The notes below the pieces were generated by a model. The model worked only from the letters and a program-made list of their open reading frames with translations, searched no databases and had not been told where the DNA came from. Of a stretch of DNA of 64,000 nucleotides, positions 15,460-24,903 are shown piece after piece. The position numbers and the translations under genes are program-made. Origin of the DNA: HXMU1420-2 sp017643305 (lineage in GTDB: Bacteria; Pseudomonadota; Alphaproteobacteria; Rhodobacterales; Rhodobacteraceae); contig OZ244249.1 in assembly GCA_965217135.1 (NCBI GenBank), positions 3,472,001 to 3,536,000 on the forward strand, given 5' to 3'. The first letter of the stretch is position 1, and each line of letters begins with the position of its first letter.

Positions 15460-16761
15460 TTATCGGTTCAATTGCTTCAACCGAGCCGTAACCGACCGGC
15501 CATGCGCCTGCAGACTTTCTGAGCCAGCCAGCGTTTCCGCTGCGGGGCCAATGGCGCGCAAAGCTTCAGGCGTCATCCTTGTCAGCGTGGTACGTTTGAG
15601 GAAATCCATCACGTTCAGGCCTGAAGAAAATCGTGCGGACCGGGCCGTGGGTAACACGTGGTTGGGACCGCCGACATAATCGCCAATCGCCTCCGGTGTC
15701 CACGGGCCAAGGAAGATGGCCCCGGCATGCACACATTTTTCAGACAGCGCCTCAGGATCGGCGGTGCAGATTTCCAGATGCTCCGGCGCGATGCGGTTCG
15801 ACAGCGCGGCGGCTTCGTCCATATCTGCCACGGTGATGACCGCACCAAAATCGCGCCAGCTGGCTCCGGCAATGTCGCGTCGCGGCAGTTCGGCCAGCAC
15901 TCCGTCCACCGCCTTGGCCACGGCCTGCGCAAAATCTGGATCATCGGTGATCAGCAGCGCCTGCGCGCTTTCGTCATGTTCCGCTTGGCTCATCAGATCA
16001 AGCGCCAGCCAGGTCGGGTCATTGTCCCTGTCAGCGATCACCAGGATCTCGGACGGACCCGCGATCATGTCGATACCTACCTTGCCGAACACCCGCCGCT
16101 TGGCCGCCGCGACAAAGGCATTGCCCGGCCCGGTGATCTTGTCGACCGGGGCCACGGTTTCGGTGCCATAGGCCAGCGCAGCAATCGCCTGCGCTCCGCC
16201 AATCCGGTAAATTTCATCCACCCCGGCCAGTTCCGCCGCCAACAAAACCAACGGGTTAATCACACCATCCGGCGTCGGCACTGTAATGGCCAGCCGCTCA
16301 ACACCTGCAACTTTAGCCGGGATCGCGTTCATCAGAACCGACGACGGATAGGACGCCAGCCCGCCTGGGACGTACAGCCCTGCCGCTGACACCGCCGTCC
16401 AGCGCCAGCCCAGCGACGCCCCGGCAGGATCTGTCCATCGCGCGTCTTGGGGCATCTGGCGCTCGTGATACGCACGGATGCGGTCCGCCGCCAATTGCAA
16501 CGCATCGCGTTCTTCGGCCGGAACCGAGGCAATGGCGCTCGTCACCTCATCAAGCGAAATTCGCAATTGCGAGGCGTTCAGCGTCTGGCGGTCAAACCGT
16601 TCCGTCAGCTCTATCAGGGCCGCGTCACCCCGGCTGCGCACATCTGCGATGATCTCGGCCACCACCGCGTCCACGTCCGGGCTGTCTTCGCGCTTGGCGT
16701 TCAGCAGCTCTGCGAAACAGGCCTCAAAATCCGGTGCTGCGGTGTTCAGGAACTGCGGCAT
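15460..16761 (-). CDS. hisD: Histidinol dehydrogenase
   Basis: A 433-aa zinc enzyme that carries out the last two steps of histidine synthesis, L-histidinol to L-histidine with 2 NAD+. Visible signatures are KITGPGNAFVAAAKR, DMIAGPSEILV, the catalytic RIAPEHLEI (Glu-His pair) and GGPNHVLPT. The start MPQFLNTAAPDFEACF fits family length; 24 upstream codons in frame lack conservation. It lies between the DUF2948 gene and UPF0262 in a conserved string, away from other his genes. Confidence 0.96.
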   Translation of the reverse strand: MPQFLNTAAPDFEACFAELLNAKREDSPDVDAVVAEIIADVRSRGDAALIELTERFDRQTLNASQLRISLDEVTSAIASVPAEERDALQLAADRIRAYHERQMPQDARWTDPAGASLGWRWTAVSAAGLYVPGGLASYPSSVLMNAIPAKVAGVERLAITVPTPDGVINPLVLLAAELAGVDEIYRIGGAQAIAALAYGTETVAPVDKITGPGNAFVAAAKRRVFGKVGIDMIAGPSEILVIADRDNDPTWLALDLMSQAEHDESAQALLITDDPDFAQAVAKAVDGVLAELPRRDIAGASWRDFGAVITVADMDEAAALSNRIAPEHLEICTADPEALSEKCVHAGAIFLGPWTPEAIGDYVGGPNHVLPTARSARFSSGLNVMDFLKRTTLTRMTPEALRAIGPAAETLAGSESLQAHGRSVTARLKQLNR

Positions 16762-16875
16762 GAACGTCTCCTTACAAGCAGTCAGCCGTCTGGGGCTGGC
16801 CAACAGGGCGGTGTTGCACCGCAGTACAGCCACTTGGCCGCGGGTTTCAATATGAGCAGCGGTCGCAGCCCGGTG

Positions 16876-17346
16876 TCAGATGTCGTGATTAGGGATCTTG
16901 CCGGAGGGCGCAGCATAGGGGCGGGTCGTATCGCGCAGCTGGACCTCCAGCGCTTCCACGGCCACCCGGATCGCCCCATCCCCGGCCAGCGTCAGGATCA
17001 GATGGCCGCCCGGTTCTTCCCCCGGTTCAAAGGATACCGCAAGGATCGACAGGATCATTTCCTTCTCGGACATATCGATGCCCTGGCTGGCCACGCTCAG
17101 AACATTGCCCACCGCAAACACGGATTGAACCCGCTCCACCCCATGACGGTCACGTGCAGTGTCTTCCCAGCGAATGCGGTTCAGCAGGATGCCGAATTGC
17201 TGATGCTCCCGGTACCATTGCATTTCAGTGATCGGGAACACCGCATCCTGCACAAGGGACGACACGACCTGAAGATCCTCTGCGTCCAGCGCGCCAAGGT
17301 TCAGCGGGGCTTCGCGCCCGTCTTCAAACCGTGCGTCTTCTGTCAC
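16876..17346 (-). CDS. DUF2948 family protein
   Basis: A 156-aa protein of the DUF2948 family, found mostly in alphaproteobacteria between murA and hisD. It contains LNLGALDAEDLQVVSSLVQD and ILLNRIRWED, and ends IRVAVEALEVQLRDTTRPY. Function unknown; no cofactor motif or signal peptide. Its ATG overlaps the murA stop by 4 bases, suggesting coupled translation. A 114-bp gap separates it from hisD. Confidence 0.87.
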   Translation of the reverse strand: MTEDARFEDGREAPLNLGALDAEDLQVVSSLVQDAVFPITEMQWYREHQQFGILLNRIRWEDTARDRHGVERVQSVFAVGNVLSVASQGIDMSEKEMILSILAVSFEPGEEPGGHLILTLAGDGAIRVAVEALEVQLRDTTRPYAAPSGKIPNHDI

Positions 17347-18608
17347 TCGCTGATCCGCTCAATCTTTGCGCCCACGGCACTCAGTTTGTCCTCAACCTGC
17401 TCATAGCCCCGGTCGAGGTGATAGACCCGGCTGACCACGGTATCGCCTTCGGCTGCCAGCCCAGCCAGGATCAAAGACACCGACGCGCGCAGGTCCGTCG
17501 CCATAACCGGCGCACCTTTTAAACGCGCCACACCCGTAACCTTGGCGATGCCGCCATGCACGTCGATATTCGCGCCCATGCGCATCAGTTCAGGCGCATG
17601 CATGAAGCGGTTTTCGAAGATGGTTTCTTCCAGAACGCTTACGCCTTCCGCGGTACACAGCGCCGCCATCATCTGGGCCTGCAGGTCAGTGGGGAAACCC
17701 GGGAAGGGTTCGGTCGTGACGTTCACGGCGTGCACCGCGTTGCTGCGCCGACGCACGTTCAGGCCGTCGCGGGTTTCAGTCACTTCGATCCCGGCTTCGT
17801 CCAGCTTGTCACAGAATACGCCGATCAGTTCCCGCCGACCTCCAAGCAGCTCAATTTCACCACCGCAGATAGCAGGGGCCAGCATATATGTGCCCAACTC
17901 AATCCGGTCCGCGACCACCGGATGCGTTGCGCCGTGCAGCCGGTCCACCCCTTCGATGGTCAGGGTGCCGGTGCCTTCGCCTTCGATCTGCGCGCCCATC
18001 TTTCGCAAGCAGCGTGCCAGATCCACAATCTCCGGCTCACGCGCGGCGTTTTTCAGAACCGTGGTTCCCTTGGCTAGCGTCGCTGCCATCAATGCGTTTT
18101 CCGTTGCGCCCACCGACACGAACGGGAACTCGAACACGCCGCCTTTCAGCCCGCCCGGGGCCTTGGCATGCACATACCCTTCGCGCAGCTCCATTTCCGC
18201 ACCCATCGCCTCCAGCGCCTTCAGGTGCAGATCGACCGGCCGCGCGCCGATGGCACAACCGCCCGGCAGCGAAACCACGGCCTGGCCGTATCGCGCCAGA
18301 AGCGGACCCAGCACCAGGATCGACGCGCGCATCTTGCGCACGATGTCGTAATGCGCCGTCAGATTGTTCACATCATGGCTGGCCAGCGCGATCACCTTGC
18401 CATCCTGCAGCAACTGCGCTTCTGCACCCAGTGATTGCAGCAGGGTGATCATGGTCTTGATATCGCTCAGCCGCGGCGCATTGGTCAGCGTCAGGGGCTC
18501 ATCACTCAGAAGTGTCGCGGGCATCAGGGTCAGACAGGCATTTTTCGCGCCCGCAATCGGGACCTGCCCGTTCAGCGCACCGTTTCCGGTAACTACAATC
18601 TTATCCAT
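17343..18608 (-). CDS. murA: UDP-N-acetylglucosamine 1-carboxyvinyltransferase
   Basis: A 421-aa cytoplasmic enzyme for the first committed step of peptidoglycan synthesis, transfer of enolpyruvate from PEP to UDP-GlcNAc. The catalytic Cys118 is in GGCAIGARPVDLHL, and the N-terminal Lys-Asn pair in PIAGAKNACL. A Cys here rather than Asp implies normal fosfomycin sensitivity at this site. The start overlaps the small upstream gene by 8 bases, and the stop overlaps DUF2948 by 4. Confidence 0.97.
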   Translation of the reverse strand: MDKIVVTGNGALNGQVPIAGAKNACLTLMPATLLSDEPLTLTNAPRLSDIKTMITLLQSLGAEAQLLQDGKVIALASHDVNNLTAHYDIVRKMRASILVLGPLLARYGQAVVSLPGGCAIGARPVDLHLKALEAMGAEMELREGYVHAKAPGGLKGGVFEFPFVSVGATENALMAATLAKGTTVLKNAAREPEIVDLARCLRKMGAQIEGEGTGTLTIEGVDRLHGATHPVVADRIELGTYMLAPAICGGEIELLGGRRELIGVFCDKLDEAGIEVTETRDGLNVRRRSNAVHAVNVTTEPFPGFPTDLQAQMMAALCTAEGVSVLEETIFENRFMHAPELMRMGANIDVHGGIAKVTGVARLKGAPVMATDLRASVSLILAGLAAEGDTVVSRVYHLDRGYEQVEDKLSAVGAKIERISE

Positions 18609-18771
18609 CTGCTCTGTCCTCTTTCCCGCCTGTTTTTTCTGTTTCTGTCGCCGCACGGGCACGTGCCTGTGCCTTGCGACGGGCAAGGTTCGCCTTCAAG
18701 GCGCTTTTTAATCTGTCCTCTCGCGACGGCGCTTTTGCGCCGCCCGTTTTATTCGCCGCCTTGCCTGTCAT
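18601..18771 (-). CDS. Small basic protein upstream of murA, unknown
   Basis: A 56-aa highly charged protein rich in Lys, Arg and Ala, with the core SREDRLKSALKANLARRKAQ and an acidic end. Short proteins with this REDRLKxALKxNxxRRKAQ core occur in front of murA in related bacteria as far as I recall. Function unknown; it could bind nucleic acid or be a small ribosome-associated factor, but nothing shows this. It overlaps murA by 8 bases, so translation is probably coupled. Confidence 0.7.
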   Translation of the reverse strand: MTGKAANKTGGAKAPSREDRLKSALKANLARRKAQARARAATETEKTGGKEDRADG

Positions 18772-18854
18772 GGTCTCTTCTAACCCAGGCATCAAATTGC
18801 GTCCAGATTGCCCTTGCACGGGGCCCAGATTGCATTTATGGACCCGCGCACGGC

Positions 18855-18929
<75 letters not shown>

Positions 18930-19234
18930 TGAAATCAGACACAAAGAAGACAGCAGGGCGACACAACAGCAGCCATGTCTCAAAAACGGTTCGATTTGAA
19001 CTGTGAAAGTTCAACCGGGATTGAGCCGTGGCTTCAATGAATTGCCATTGGTGATCAGTTCTAAGCTCTGGACCTGTACACGGGGCACAGTATCAACGGC
19101 AGTTTTTACCCAGAACGGACACTGGCGAAACATCCGACTATGACCGAGTTGCGCACAAAACAGACATTTGCTGACACCACTATTGCGGATGCAGCATTTG
19201 CGTGCTGTCCGTCGTCATGCCTGTCCGCCAAGCA
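18930..19234. other. Intergenic stretch at the island edge
   Basis: No gene, clear promoter or terminator is seen. This stretch lies between the tRNA-Thr 3' end and the 3' end of the amine oxidase gene, where the less GC-rich accessory region begins. I found no second copy of the tRNA 3' end by eye. Confidence 0.4.
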
Positions 19235-20497
19235 TCAGATGAGCTGGGCCGTAACGTCTCTTGCCGCGCGCACACCCTCAAGGTGAGCACCGCTTACAGA
19301 ACAGTGCTGGCTCGCGTGCGTCGCCTCTCCGGCAAAGTGGACCCGTTCGGCATGAGGTTTGCGCAGGACCTTGCGTTGATTGTGACCATTGGGCTTGGAT
19401 CCAGCGTAAGAACCCAGCACGTATGGTTCATGTCGCCAGGCGGTTGCGTGCCCCTTGATAAAGCCTTTCCTGATGGCTGAACCAAAGAAGCCAACCAGCG
19501 TTTCCAGCGCATGCTCAATGGCGCTTTCAGGCCCTGTTTGCTGCAAATCTCTGGAAAAACTGCCTGAGCTTTCAAAGCTTGTCAGGCCCGTGTTTGAAAT
19601 GTTGCACAGAAAGCCACCACCGCGCGCCACGCCGGACGCGTCGGGTTCCAAGCGGTAGGTCAACCATGTGTCGGGTTGCACCGGTATAGTGCCCGGACGG
19701 AAAAGGAGACCTGCGTGGTTATAGTCTCCCATCGTGATCAATTCGAGCGCTGCACGCCTGTCAGCTTCAAGAGGAGGGTCGAACTGGATAATGTCCTCTG
19801 CCAGCACGCCAACGGAAACTGTCACGATGACGGAACGTGCTGAGATATTCCCGGATGCTGTGGTAACCTGTACGCCATCAGGCAGAGATTTGAGTGCGCA
19901 AACGGGTGTTGAAAGTTTGATCGGCAGGCCCTGAGAGCAACATGCCACGAGGTGACCAAAACCTTCACGACAAAACCAATCATCGCCATCCTCCCACGCG
20001 TTCATGTCACGCAGGGATGTATCCGGCAGGTCCCTCGCAATCGAGAGTGCAAACGTCATTGCCGCCGTAAAAGACCATTCACTATCGTTTTCCCAAATGT
20101 CTGCCAATGACCGATCGGTGGGGATCCCAGTGGTTAGTTCCGCCTCCTCGTCAGCACGTGCGGCTTTGCCTATCGCGTGCTTAATTTTATCGACTTCATC
20201 CCAAAGGATATCATCATTTTCGAGGCCATAGGTCTGTGCGTTGTCTGGGGCAGCATAAAGATCGAGCCCAAGCGCGAGCCCCGGCGTTTTCAGCGCGTTG
20301 ACGTGTTCCGTATGCATCCAATGCGCGCCCATGTCGAATGGGATGCCAAAGATATCGGTATCTGTATGGGCACGTCCGCCAACGCGGTCAGATGCCTCTA
20401 AACAGGTGACTGAGAGACCCTCAGCCATGAGTGCCCGGGTCGCTGCTATTCCCGCTGCGCCTGCGCCCACGACGACAACGTCAAAGTCATGAACCAT
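19235..20497 (-). CDS. FAD-dependent amine oxidase family protein
   Basis: A 420-aa flavin amine oxidase (monoamine/polyamine oxidase superfamily). The dinucleotide-binding fold is at the N-terminus (VVVVGAGAAGIAATRAL, then EASDRVGGRAHTD). The C-terminal FAD motif is FAGEATHASQHCSVSGAHLEG. These enzymes oxidise the C-N bond of amines to aldehyde or ketone plus peroxide. It follows a Rieske oxygenase and an 85-aa gene on the same strand, opposite a polyamine-type importer, so a substrate with an amine is likely; the exact substrate is not deducible. Confidence 0.87.
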   Translation of the reverse strand: MVHDFDVVVVGAGAAGIAATRALMAEGLSVTCLEASDRVGGRAHTDTDIFGIPFDMGAHWMHTEHVNALKTPGLALGLDLYAAPDNAQTYGLENDDILWDEVDKIKHAIGKAARADEEAELTTGIPTDRSLADIWENDSEWSFTAAMTFALSIARDLPDTSLRDMNAWEDGDDWFCREGFGHLVACCSQGLPIKLSTPVCALKSLPDGVQVTTASGNISARSVIVTVSVGVLAEDIIQFDPPLEADRRAALELITMGDYNHAGLLFRPGTIPVQPDTWLTYRLEPDASGVARGGGFLCNISNTGLTSFESSGSFSRDLQQTGPESAIEHALETLVGFFGSAIRKGFIKGHATAWRHEPYVLGSYAGSKPNGHNQRKVLRKPHAERVHFAGEATHASQHCSVSGAHLEGVRAARDVTAQLI

Positions 20498-20631
20498 GGT
20501 TCGACACCTCGAGCGGCTGGAGCTTCACTAAAGGTCGCACCGACGGTTGCATTTCGCCTCTGCGTTCAGGGGCACCGTCATATCGTTCGGCAGTAATTTG
20601 GGTGCAAAAGCGTTTGGAAAAACTTGCCATC

Positions 20632-20889
20632 CTAGCAGGCCAAATCTGGAGAACATAAAAAAGGGGGCAGCGTCACACCTTCGTACTTGGCCAGTTCGAG
20701 CGGATCTTCCGCATCGAACTTGCTGCACGTTCGGTAAATCTCCAGCATCTCAACCGAAATTCTGTTGATTTCATAGAAGTACATGGCGGCTGCATACCTC
20801 GTCGCACCTGAACCCGGCAATCCAATGGGCGTGGTAAGGAATTGTTTTTGAGCTTCCTCTTCCCACTCAAGATCAGCGTCGCTGGTCAT
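20632..20889 (-). CDS. Hypothetical 85-aa partner of the Rieske oxygenase
   Basis: An unrecognised 85-aa protein, acidic at the N-terminus, with the core GATRYAAAMYFYEINRISVE and a C-terminus containing two Cys (PFLCSPDLAC). No signal peptide or membrane helix. Its ATG overlaps the stop of the Rieske oxygenase gene by 4 bases, which suggests a subunit or accessory factor of that enzyme. It is too short for a classic beta subunit (about 160-180 aa). Confidence 0.6.
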   Translation of the reverse strand: MTSDADLEWEEEAQKQFLTTPIGLPGSGATRYAAAMYFYEINRISVEMLEIYRTCSKFDAEDPLELAKYEGVTLPPFLCSPDLAC

Positions 20890-22139
20890 GCACCCGACGC
20901 GTTTGCCATTTCGTTGTTGAGCGACACCAGATCTTCTTCTTTCGGGGCCGTTTCAGAGTTGTAGATGGGTAGGATTTTCCGAAGGTGATCGTGATGGGAA
21001 CGGACACCATATTCGAGGTTTGACAGATAGAACCCCTCGAACGCCTCTGACGCCATGGATTCATTCGACCAGATCGTCAGTTGAATGTCTTCTTCAACCG
21101 TTTCGCGATCAATTCTTGCCGCCAAGTATCGTGCTGCCCGTTGTTGGCGATCTTCGTCCGGGTTTCGATACGTAGCACTTCGCAGGATTGATTTATTCGT
21201 TTCCAGTGGAAACTCTTGATAAAAAAGAGTTGTCTCCGGCGTTACGGCAATCACCGCATTGGGAAAGATGCCATAGTACAGCCAGGTTTTATGCAGATGT
21301 TCCGGAAGATGGGGCTGCGGCTTTGAAAATTTCTTGTAATTGCGCACAGCCCAGCGTCGGCCTTTGGTCGGCGTAAACCGTCCATCCGAGCGTGAGACCC
21401 CATCCACGAAAGGTTCATCCACGTAGCTCGAACCATACAAATCCTGAAGGGCAGGATGTGCCAGTGGGACGTGGTATCCTTCGTTATCCACGTCTCTGAT
21501 CGATTTCCAGTTAACCGGCGTTTCCTCCGTCCAAATCCCATCCGTCGGTACGTGCTGTGCTGTTCTGTAGGCTGAGATTTCTTCTTCAATCGGCGCCAAA
21601 AGTTCGGCAACGGTAGCTTGTGGGCCCGGTTTGAAGCGGACAAACACAAAACCTTGCCAGACCTCCATTTCCAGCTCTTTGAGGCCAAGTTGGCTCTTGT
21701 CCAGATCCGGGAAGGATTCCGGCCGCGCCGCGCCGCGCAGTGTCCCATCCAGGTTGTAAACCCAACCGTGAAACGGACAAACCAACGCATTCGCGCATTT
21801 CCCTTGTACTTCAGACACCAGGCGAGAGCCGCGATGACGACAAATGTTTAGAAACGCTCGGATCTCCATGTCATTGCTGCGCATGATCAGCGCCCGCTCT
21901 CCACACATGTCGAAACACAAGAAACGACCCGGTTCCGAAATGTCCGATACGTGGCAGGCGATTTGCCAGTGTGTTTTGAACAGTTCGCTCTTTTCGAGCT
22001 CCAGAAGAGCGGGGCTATGATAGCACCAGCCCGGTAGCCCGCGTCTGTCCCATTCTGCAGGTACTTCGATGTTGCGCGTATCGTCCGGCATCAAAACAAT
22101 CCGTCTAGGTGTGACTTGATCAGTCAGTGTTTCAGTCAA
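20886..22139 (-). CDS. Rieske non-haem iron oxygenase, alpha-subunit type
   Basis: A 417-aa Rieske oxygenase. The [2Fe-2S] site is CRHRGSRL and CPFHGWVY (about residues 98-126). The mononuclear iron site is in RDVDNEGYHVPLAHP, with both His ligands. At the bridging position three residues before the first His there is Glu, as in carnitine oxygenase CntA, rather than the Asp of aromatic dioxygenases. Quaternary-amine or amine N-dealkylation is therefore plausible. The frame opens with TTG at 22139; an ATG at 22091 is an alternative, because an operator-like palindrome overlaps the first codons. No reductase gene is nearby. Confidence 0.88.
   Translation of the reverse strand: MTETLTDQVTPRRIVLMPDDTRNIEVPAEWDRRGLPGWCYHSPALLELEKSELFKTHWQIACHVSDISEPGRFLCFDMCGERALIMRSNDMEIRAFLNICRHRGSRLVSEVQGKCANALVCPFHGWVYNLDGTLRGAARPESFPDLDKSQLGLKELEMEVWQGFVFVRFKPGPQATVAELLAPIEEEISAYRTAQHVPTDGIWTEETPVNWKSIRDVDNEGYHVPLAHPALQDLYGSSYVDEPFVDGVSRSDGRFTPTKGRRWAVRNYKKFSKPQPHLPEHLHKTWLYYGIFPNAVIAVTPETTLFYQEFPLETNKSILRSATYRNPDEDRQQRAARYLAARIDRETVEEDIQLTIWSNESMASEAFEGFYLSNLEYGVRSHHDHLRKILPIYNSETAPKEEDLVSLNNEMANASGA
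22112..22126. promoter_or_regulatory. Operator-like palindrome, site 3
   Basis: TGACTTGATCAGTCA has perfect 5-bp arms (TGACT/AGTCA) and shares TGATCAGTCAG with the site at 22412. It overlaps the first codons if the oxygenase starts at the TTG, so it either marks a later start or a repressor site just after it. Confidence 0.4.
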
Positions 22140-22241
22140 CTGGGCGAATCCAAGCTTGCACTTCTGGTGCGTAACTGGATCAGCCTTCCCCCGAGTGCTT
22201 CAAGCAGTCGCTTAATTTGGGTATCGCGTCAACATATTCTA

Positions 22242-22262
22242 TTTGAATGAGCATTCAGAAAA
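22242..22262. promoter_or_regulatory. Operator-like palindrome, site 1
   Basis: The core TGAATGAGCATTCA has perfect 6-bp arms around AG. It matches site 2 (22412) at 18 of 21 positions over the full span, and lies about 105 bp before the Rieske oxygenase start. The form resembles TetR-family (BetI-like) operators, and a TetR gene ends the divergent operon. Confidence 0.6.
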
Positions 22263-22411
22263 TCCATGCAAATGAAGCTATTCAATCCCAAAGCCTGTCA
22301 GCGACGCCTGCAAACATAGCGATGAATTTGGTTGAAGCAGGGTTACTTGGCGGCATCTACCACGCAACGCCTATGGCCTCCTTGACAGCCACAAATTCGT
22401 CAGACTACCGT

Positions 22412-22432
22412 TTTGAATGATCAGTCAGATAA
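22412..22432. promoter_or_regulatory. Operator-like palindrome, site 2
   Basis: The core TGAATGATCAGTCA is a palindrome with one mismatch. It lies about 130 bp before the start of the substrate-binding protein gene, on the side of the divergent importer operon. The rest of the 424-bp intergenic region holds no gene that I can see. Confidence 0.6.
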
Positions 22433-22563
22433 TATGCCATGATTGGAGATGGCATTGTGGAACAAGATGAATGAACCAACTTGATGGTGCTTTCATCCGG
22501 ATAGGGTGCAGTTCACAATAAAATAAAGTACAACAGACACCACCAACAGCGAGGAATGTAATA

Positions 22564-23673
22564 ATGATCTCAATGAGAAAAGTCGCCGGGATATCTATTC
22601 TTGCAGTAGCTGCTACTGCCATCTCGGGAACGGTTTTTGCGCAAGAGCGTGTTTTGAAGGTGACCAACTGGGGTGAATACATCGCCGAAGACACCATAGA
22701 AAACTTCGAGAAAGAATATGGCATCAAGATCATCTACGACCCGTACGATTCGGCTGAATCAATTGATGCAAAGTTGCTTGCAGGAAACAGCGGTTATGAC
22801 GTTGTAAGCCACGCGGGCAGCGATACGGCCCGGCTGATCAAAGCGGGCATTATTGCTCCGCTCGACATGTCCAAGCTCGACAACGTCAAGCATATCGATC
22901 CGGCAATCATGGGCCAGCTTTCCAGTGAATGGGATCCGGGCAACCAGCACTTCGTACCATATATGTGGGGCACTCACGGAGTGACCTATAATGAAGCTCT
23001 GGTGAAAGAAACGTATCCAGATGCCCCAATCGGGTCGATGGATATGGTCTTCGATCCTGTCCACATGAAAGAGCTTTCCAAGTGTGGCGTTTCCTTCCTG
23101 GATTCTCCGGGCGATATCATACCAATGGCTCTGGCGCACATGGGCCTGGATCCAAACTCCACCAACTCGGAAGACTATAAAAAGGTCGGCGAGATGCTGG
23201 CGGAAATCCGTCCATACATCAAAACCTTCGACAACTATGCCTACCAGAGAATGCCGCAGAAGGAATTCTGCGTCTCCACGACATGGGGTCCAGATGGCCT
23301 TCTGGCAATGTCCGGAGCTGAAGAGGCTGATACAGGTGTCGTTTTGGATTTCTTTTTGCCCGAAGGTGATCGCAAAGCGCAGTTGTGGATTGACGGTTGG
23401 TTGATACCTGCAGATGCCGCGAACAAGGAAGACGCACATCTTTTCCTGAACTACATGATGCGGCCCGAAGTTGCGGCGAATGACAGTAACTACACCTGGT
23501 ATGCGACTGCCAACATGACAGCCAAGCCAATGGTGGACGAAGCCGTCACCTCAAGCCCGGCAGCCTTCCCGACATCAGATCAGGTGGCAAAGATGTACAC
23601 GTCTGCCGTTCTTCCCCCGAAGGTTGAGCGCTTGCAGACACGCACCTGGACTGATTTCAAAGCAGGCTACTAG
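22564..23673 (+). CDS. Polyamine-type ABC transporter substrate-binding protein
   Basis: A 369-aa periplasmic binding protein of the PotD/PotF family. It has a Sec signal peptide ending near AISGTVFA-Q and then the family start VLKVTNWGEYIAEDTIENFE. GAGGAA lies 7 bases before the ATG. The ligand is likely a polyamine or another cationic amine, as for the family. It heads the operon of importer genes plus TetR, opposite the Rieske oxygenase and amine oxidase genes, and so probably brings in their substrate. Confidence 0.9.
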   Translation: MISMRKVAGISILAVAATAISGTVFAQERVLKVTNWGEYIAEDTIENFEKEYGIKIIYDPYDSAESIDAKLLAGNSGYDVVSHAGSDTARLIKAGIIAPLDMSKLDNVKHIDPAIMGQLSSEWDPGNQHFVPYMWGTHGVTYNEALVKETYPDAPIGSMDMVFDPVHMKELSKCGVSFLDSPGDIIPMALAHMGLDPNSTNSEDYKKVGEMLAEIRPYIKTFDNYAYQRMPQKEFCVSTTWGPDGLLAMSGAEEADTGVVLDFFLPEGDRKAQLWIDGWLIPADAANKEDAHLFLNYMMRPEVAANDSNYTWYATANMTAKPMVDEAVTSSPAAFPTSDQVAKMYTSAVLPPKVERLQTRTWTDFKAGY

Positions 23674-23760
23674 TCCACTCACGGTAGTCAAAGCAGTAGC
23701 GCCTCTTGGAGAGACGCTACTGCACTTTCAATTACAAAATGGCATATCGCGAGGCCCGAA

Positions 23761-24903
23761 TTGACTGTTTCCTCAACTGTCAGTGCACCAGACTGGCGCG
23801 ACCAAGACGAGCAACAGCCCTTGGTTCAGATCAGGGGCGTCACTAAAAAATATGGTGATGTCACCGCAGTCGATAATGTGGACCTTGATATCCACAAAGG
23901 GGAGTTGTTTTGCCTGCTCGGAGGGTCAGGTTGCGGCAAGTCGACACTTCTGCGCATGCTCGCCGGGTTTGAAGATTTGAATGCAGGGTCCATCACGATC
24001 GATGGCATCGATATGGCCAACGTTCCAGCCTACGAACGTCCAACAAACATGATGTTTCAAAGCTATGCCTTGTTCCCGCATATGACCGTTGAAAGAAACG
24101 TCGCATTCGGGCTGGAACAGGACAGAGTGCCCAAGTCGGAAATCACGGAAAGAGTGAATGACATCCTCAAACTTGTTGAGCTGGAAGACTTCAACAAGCG
24201 CAAACCACAGCAACTTTCTGGTGGGCAGCGTCAGCGGGTCGCTTTGGCCCGGGCGTTGGTTAAACGTCCAAAACTGCTGCTCTTGGATGAACCTTTGGCC
24301 GCGCTCGACAAAAAGCTGCGAAAACAAACGCAGTTTGAGCTTGCCAACATTCAAGACAAGGTCGGTGTGACGTTCATCGTCGTGACGCACGATCAGGAAG
24401 AGGCGATGACCTTGTCATCACGAATGGCCGTCATGGACGCCGGCCGCTTCCAGCAGATCGGCACGCCAACCGAGATCTATGAATTCCCTGAATCTCGATT
24501 TGTTGCGGATTTCATCGGGACAGCAAACATCGTTGAGGGCCGGGTTACAGAAGATGGGGCAGACCACGTCCGAGTCGAAACTGCCTTCTGCGACGTTTTC
24601 ATAGATCACGGTCATTCAGTTCAGGTAGGTAGCAAGATTTGGGTTGCACTGAGGCCCGAAAAAATTCGTCTGGAAAAATCGGATGAGGCCGCAAACGGCG
24701 CCAACCAAAGCGCGGCTGTAATCGACGACGTCGGCTATCTGGGAGAGACGTCGATTTACAAAGTGAAACTGCCCAATGGGGATATTTTCGACGTTACCCG
24801 ACCCAACCAGTCGCGTCCGACGCACGCCGCTGAGCAGTTAACTTGGGACGATCGAGTGAACATCAGCTGGGATCCTTCCAGCGCGATGTTGCTCCACTCA
24901 TGA
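23761..24903 (+). CDS. Polyamine-type ABC transporter ATP-binding protein
   Basis: A 380-aa ATPase of the PotA/PotG class. Walker A is GGSGCGKST, the signature LSGGQRQR, and Walker B LLLLDEP, with the switch His in VTHDQEEA. The C-terminal third is a TOBE regulatory domain (IWVALRPEKIRLEK). The frame starts with TTG at 23761. It overlaps the following permease by 4 bases. Confidence 0.92.
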   Translation: MTVSSTVSAPDWRDQDEQQPLVQIRGVTKKYGDVTAVDNVDLDIHKGELFCLLGGSGCGKSTLLRMLAGFEDLNAGSITIDGIDMANVPAYERPTNMMFQSYALFPHMTVERNVAFGLEQDRVPKSEITERVNDILKLVELEDFNKRKPQQLSGGQRQRVALARALVKRPKLLLLDEPLAALDKKLRKQTQFELANIQDKVGVTFIVVTHDQEEAMTLSSRMAVMDAGRFQQIGTPTEIYEFPESRFVADFIGTANIVEGRVTEDGADHVRVETAFCDVFIDHGHSVQVGSKIWVALRPEKIRLEKSDEAANGANQSAAVIDDVGYLGETSIYKVKLPNGDIFDVTRPNQSRPTHAAEQLTWDDRVNISWDPSSAMLLHS

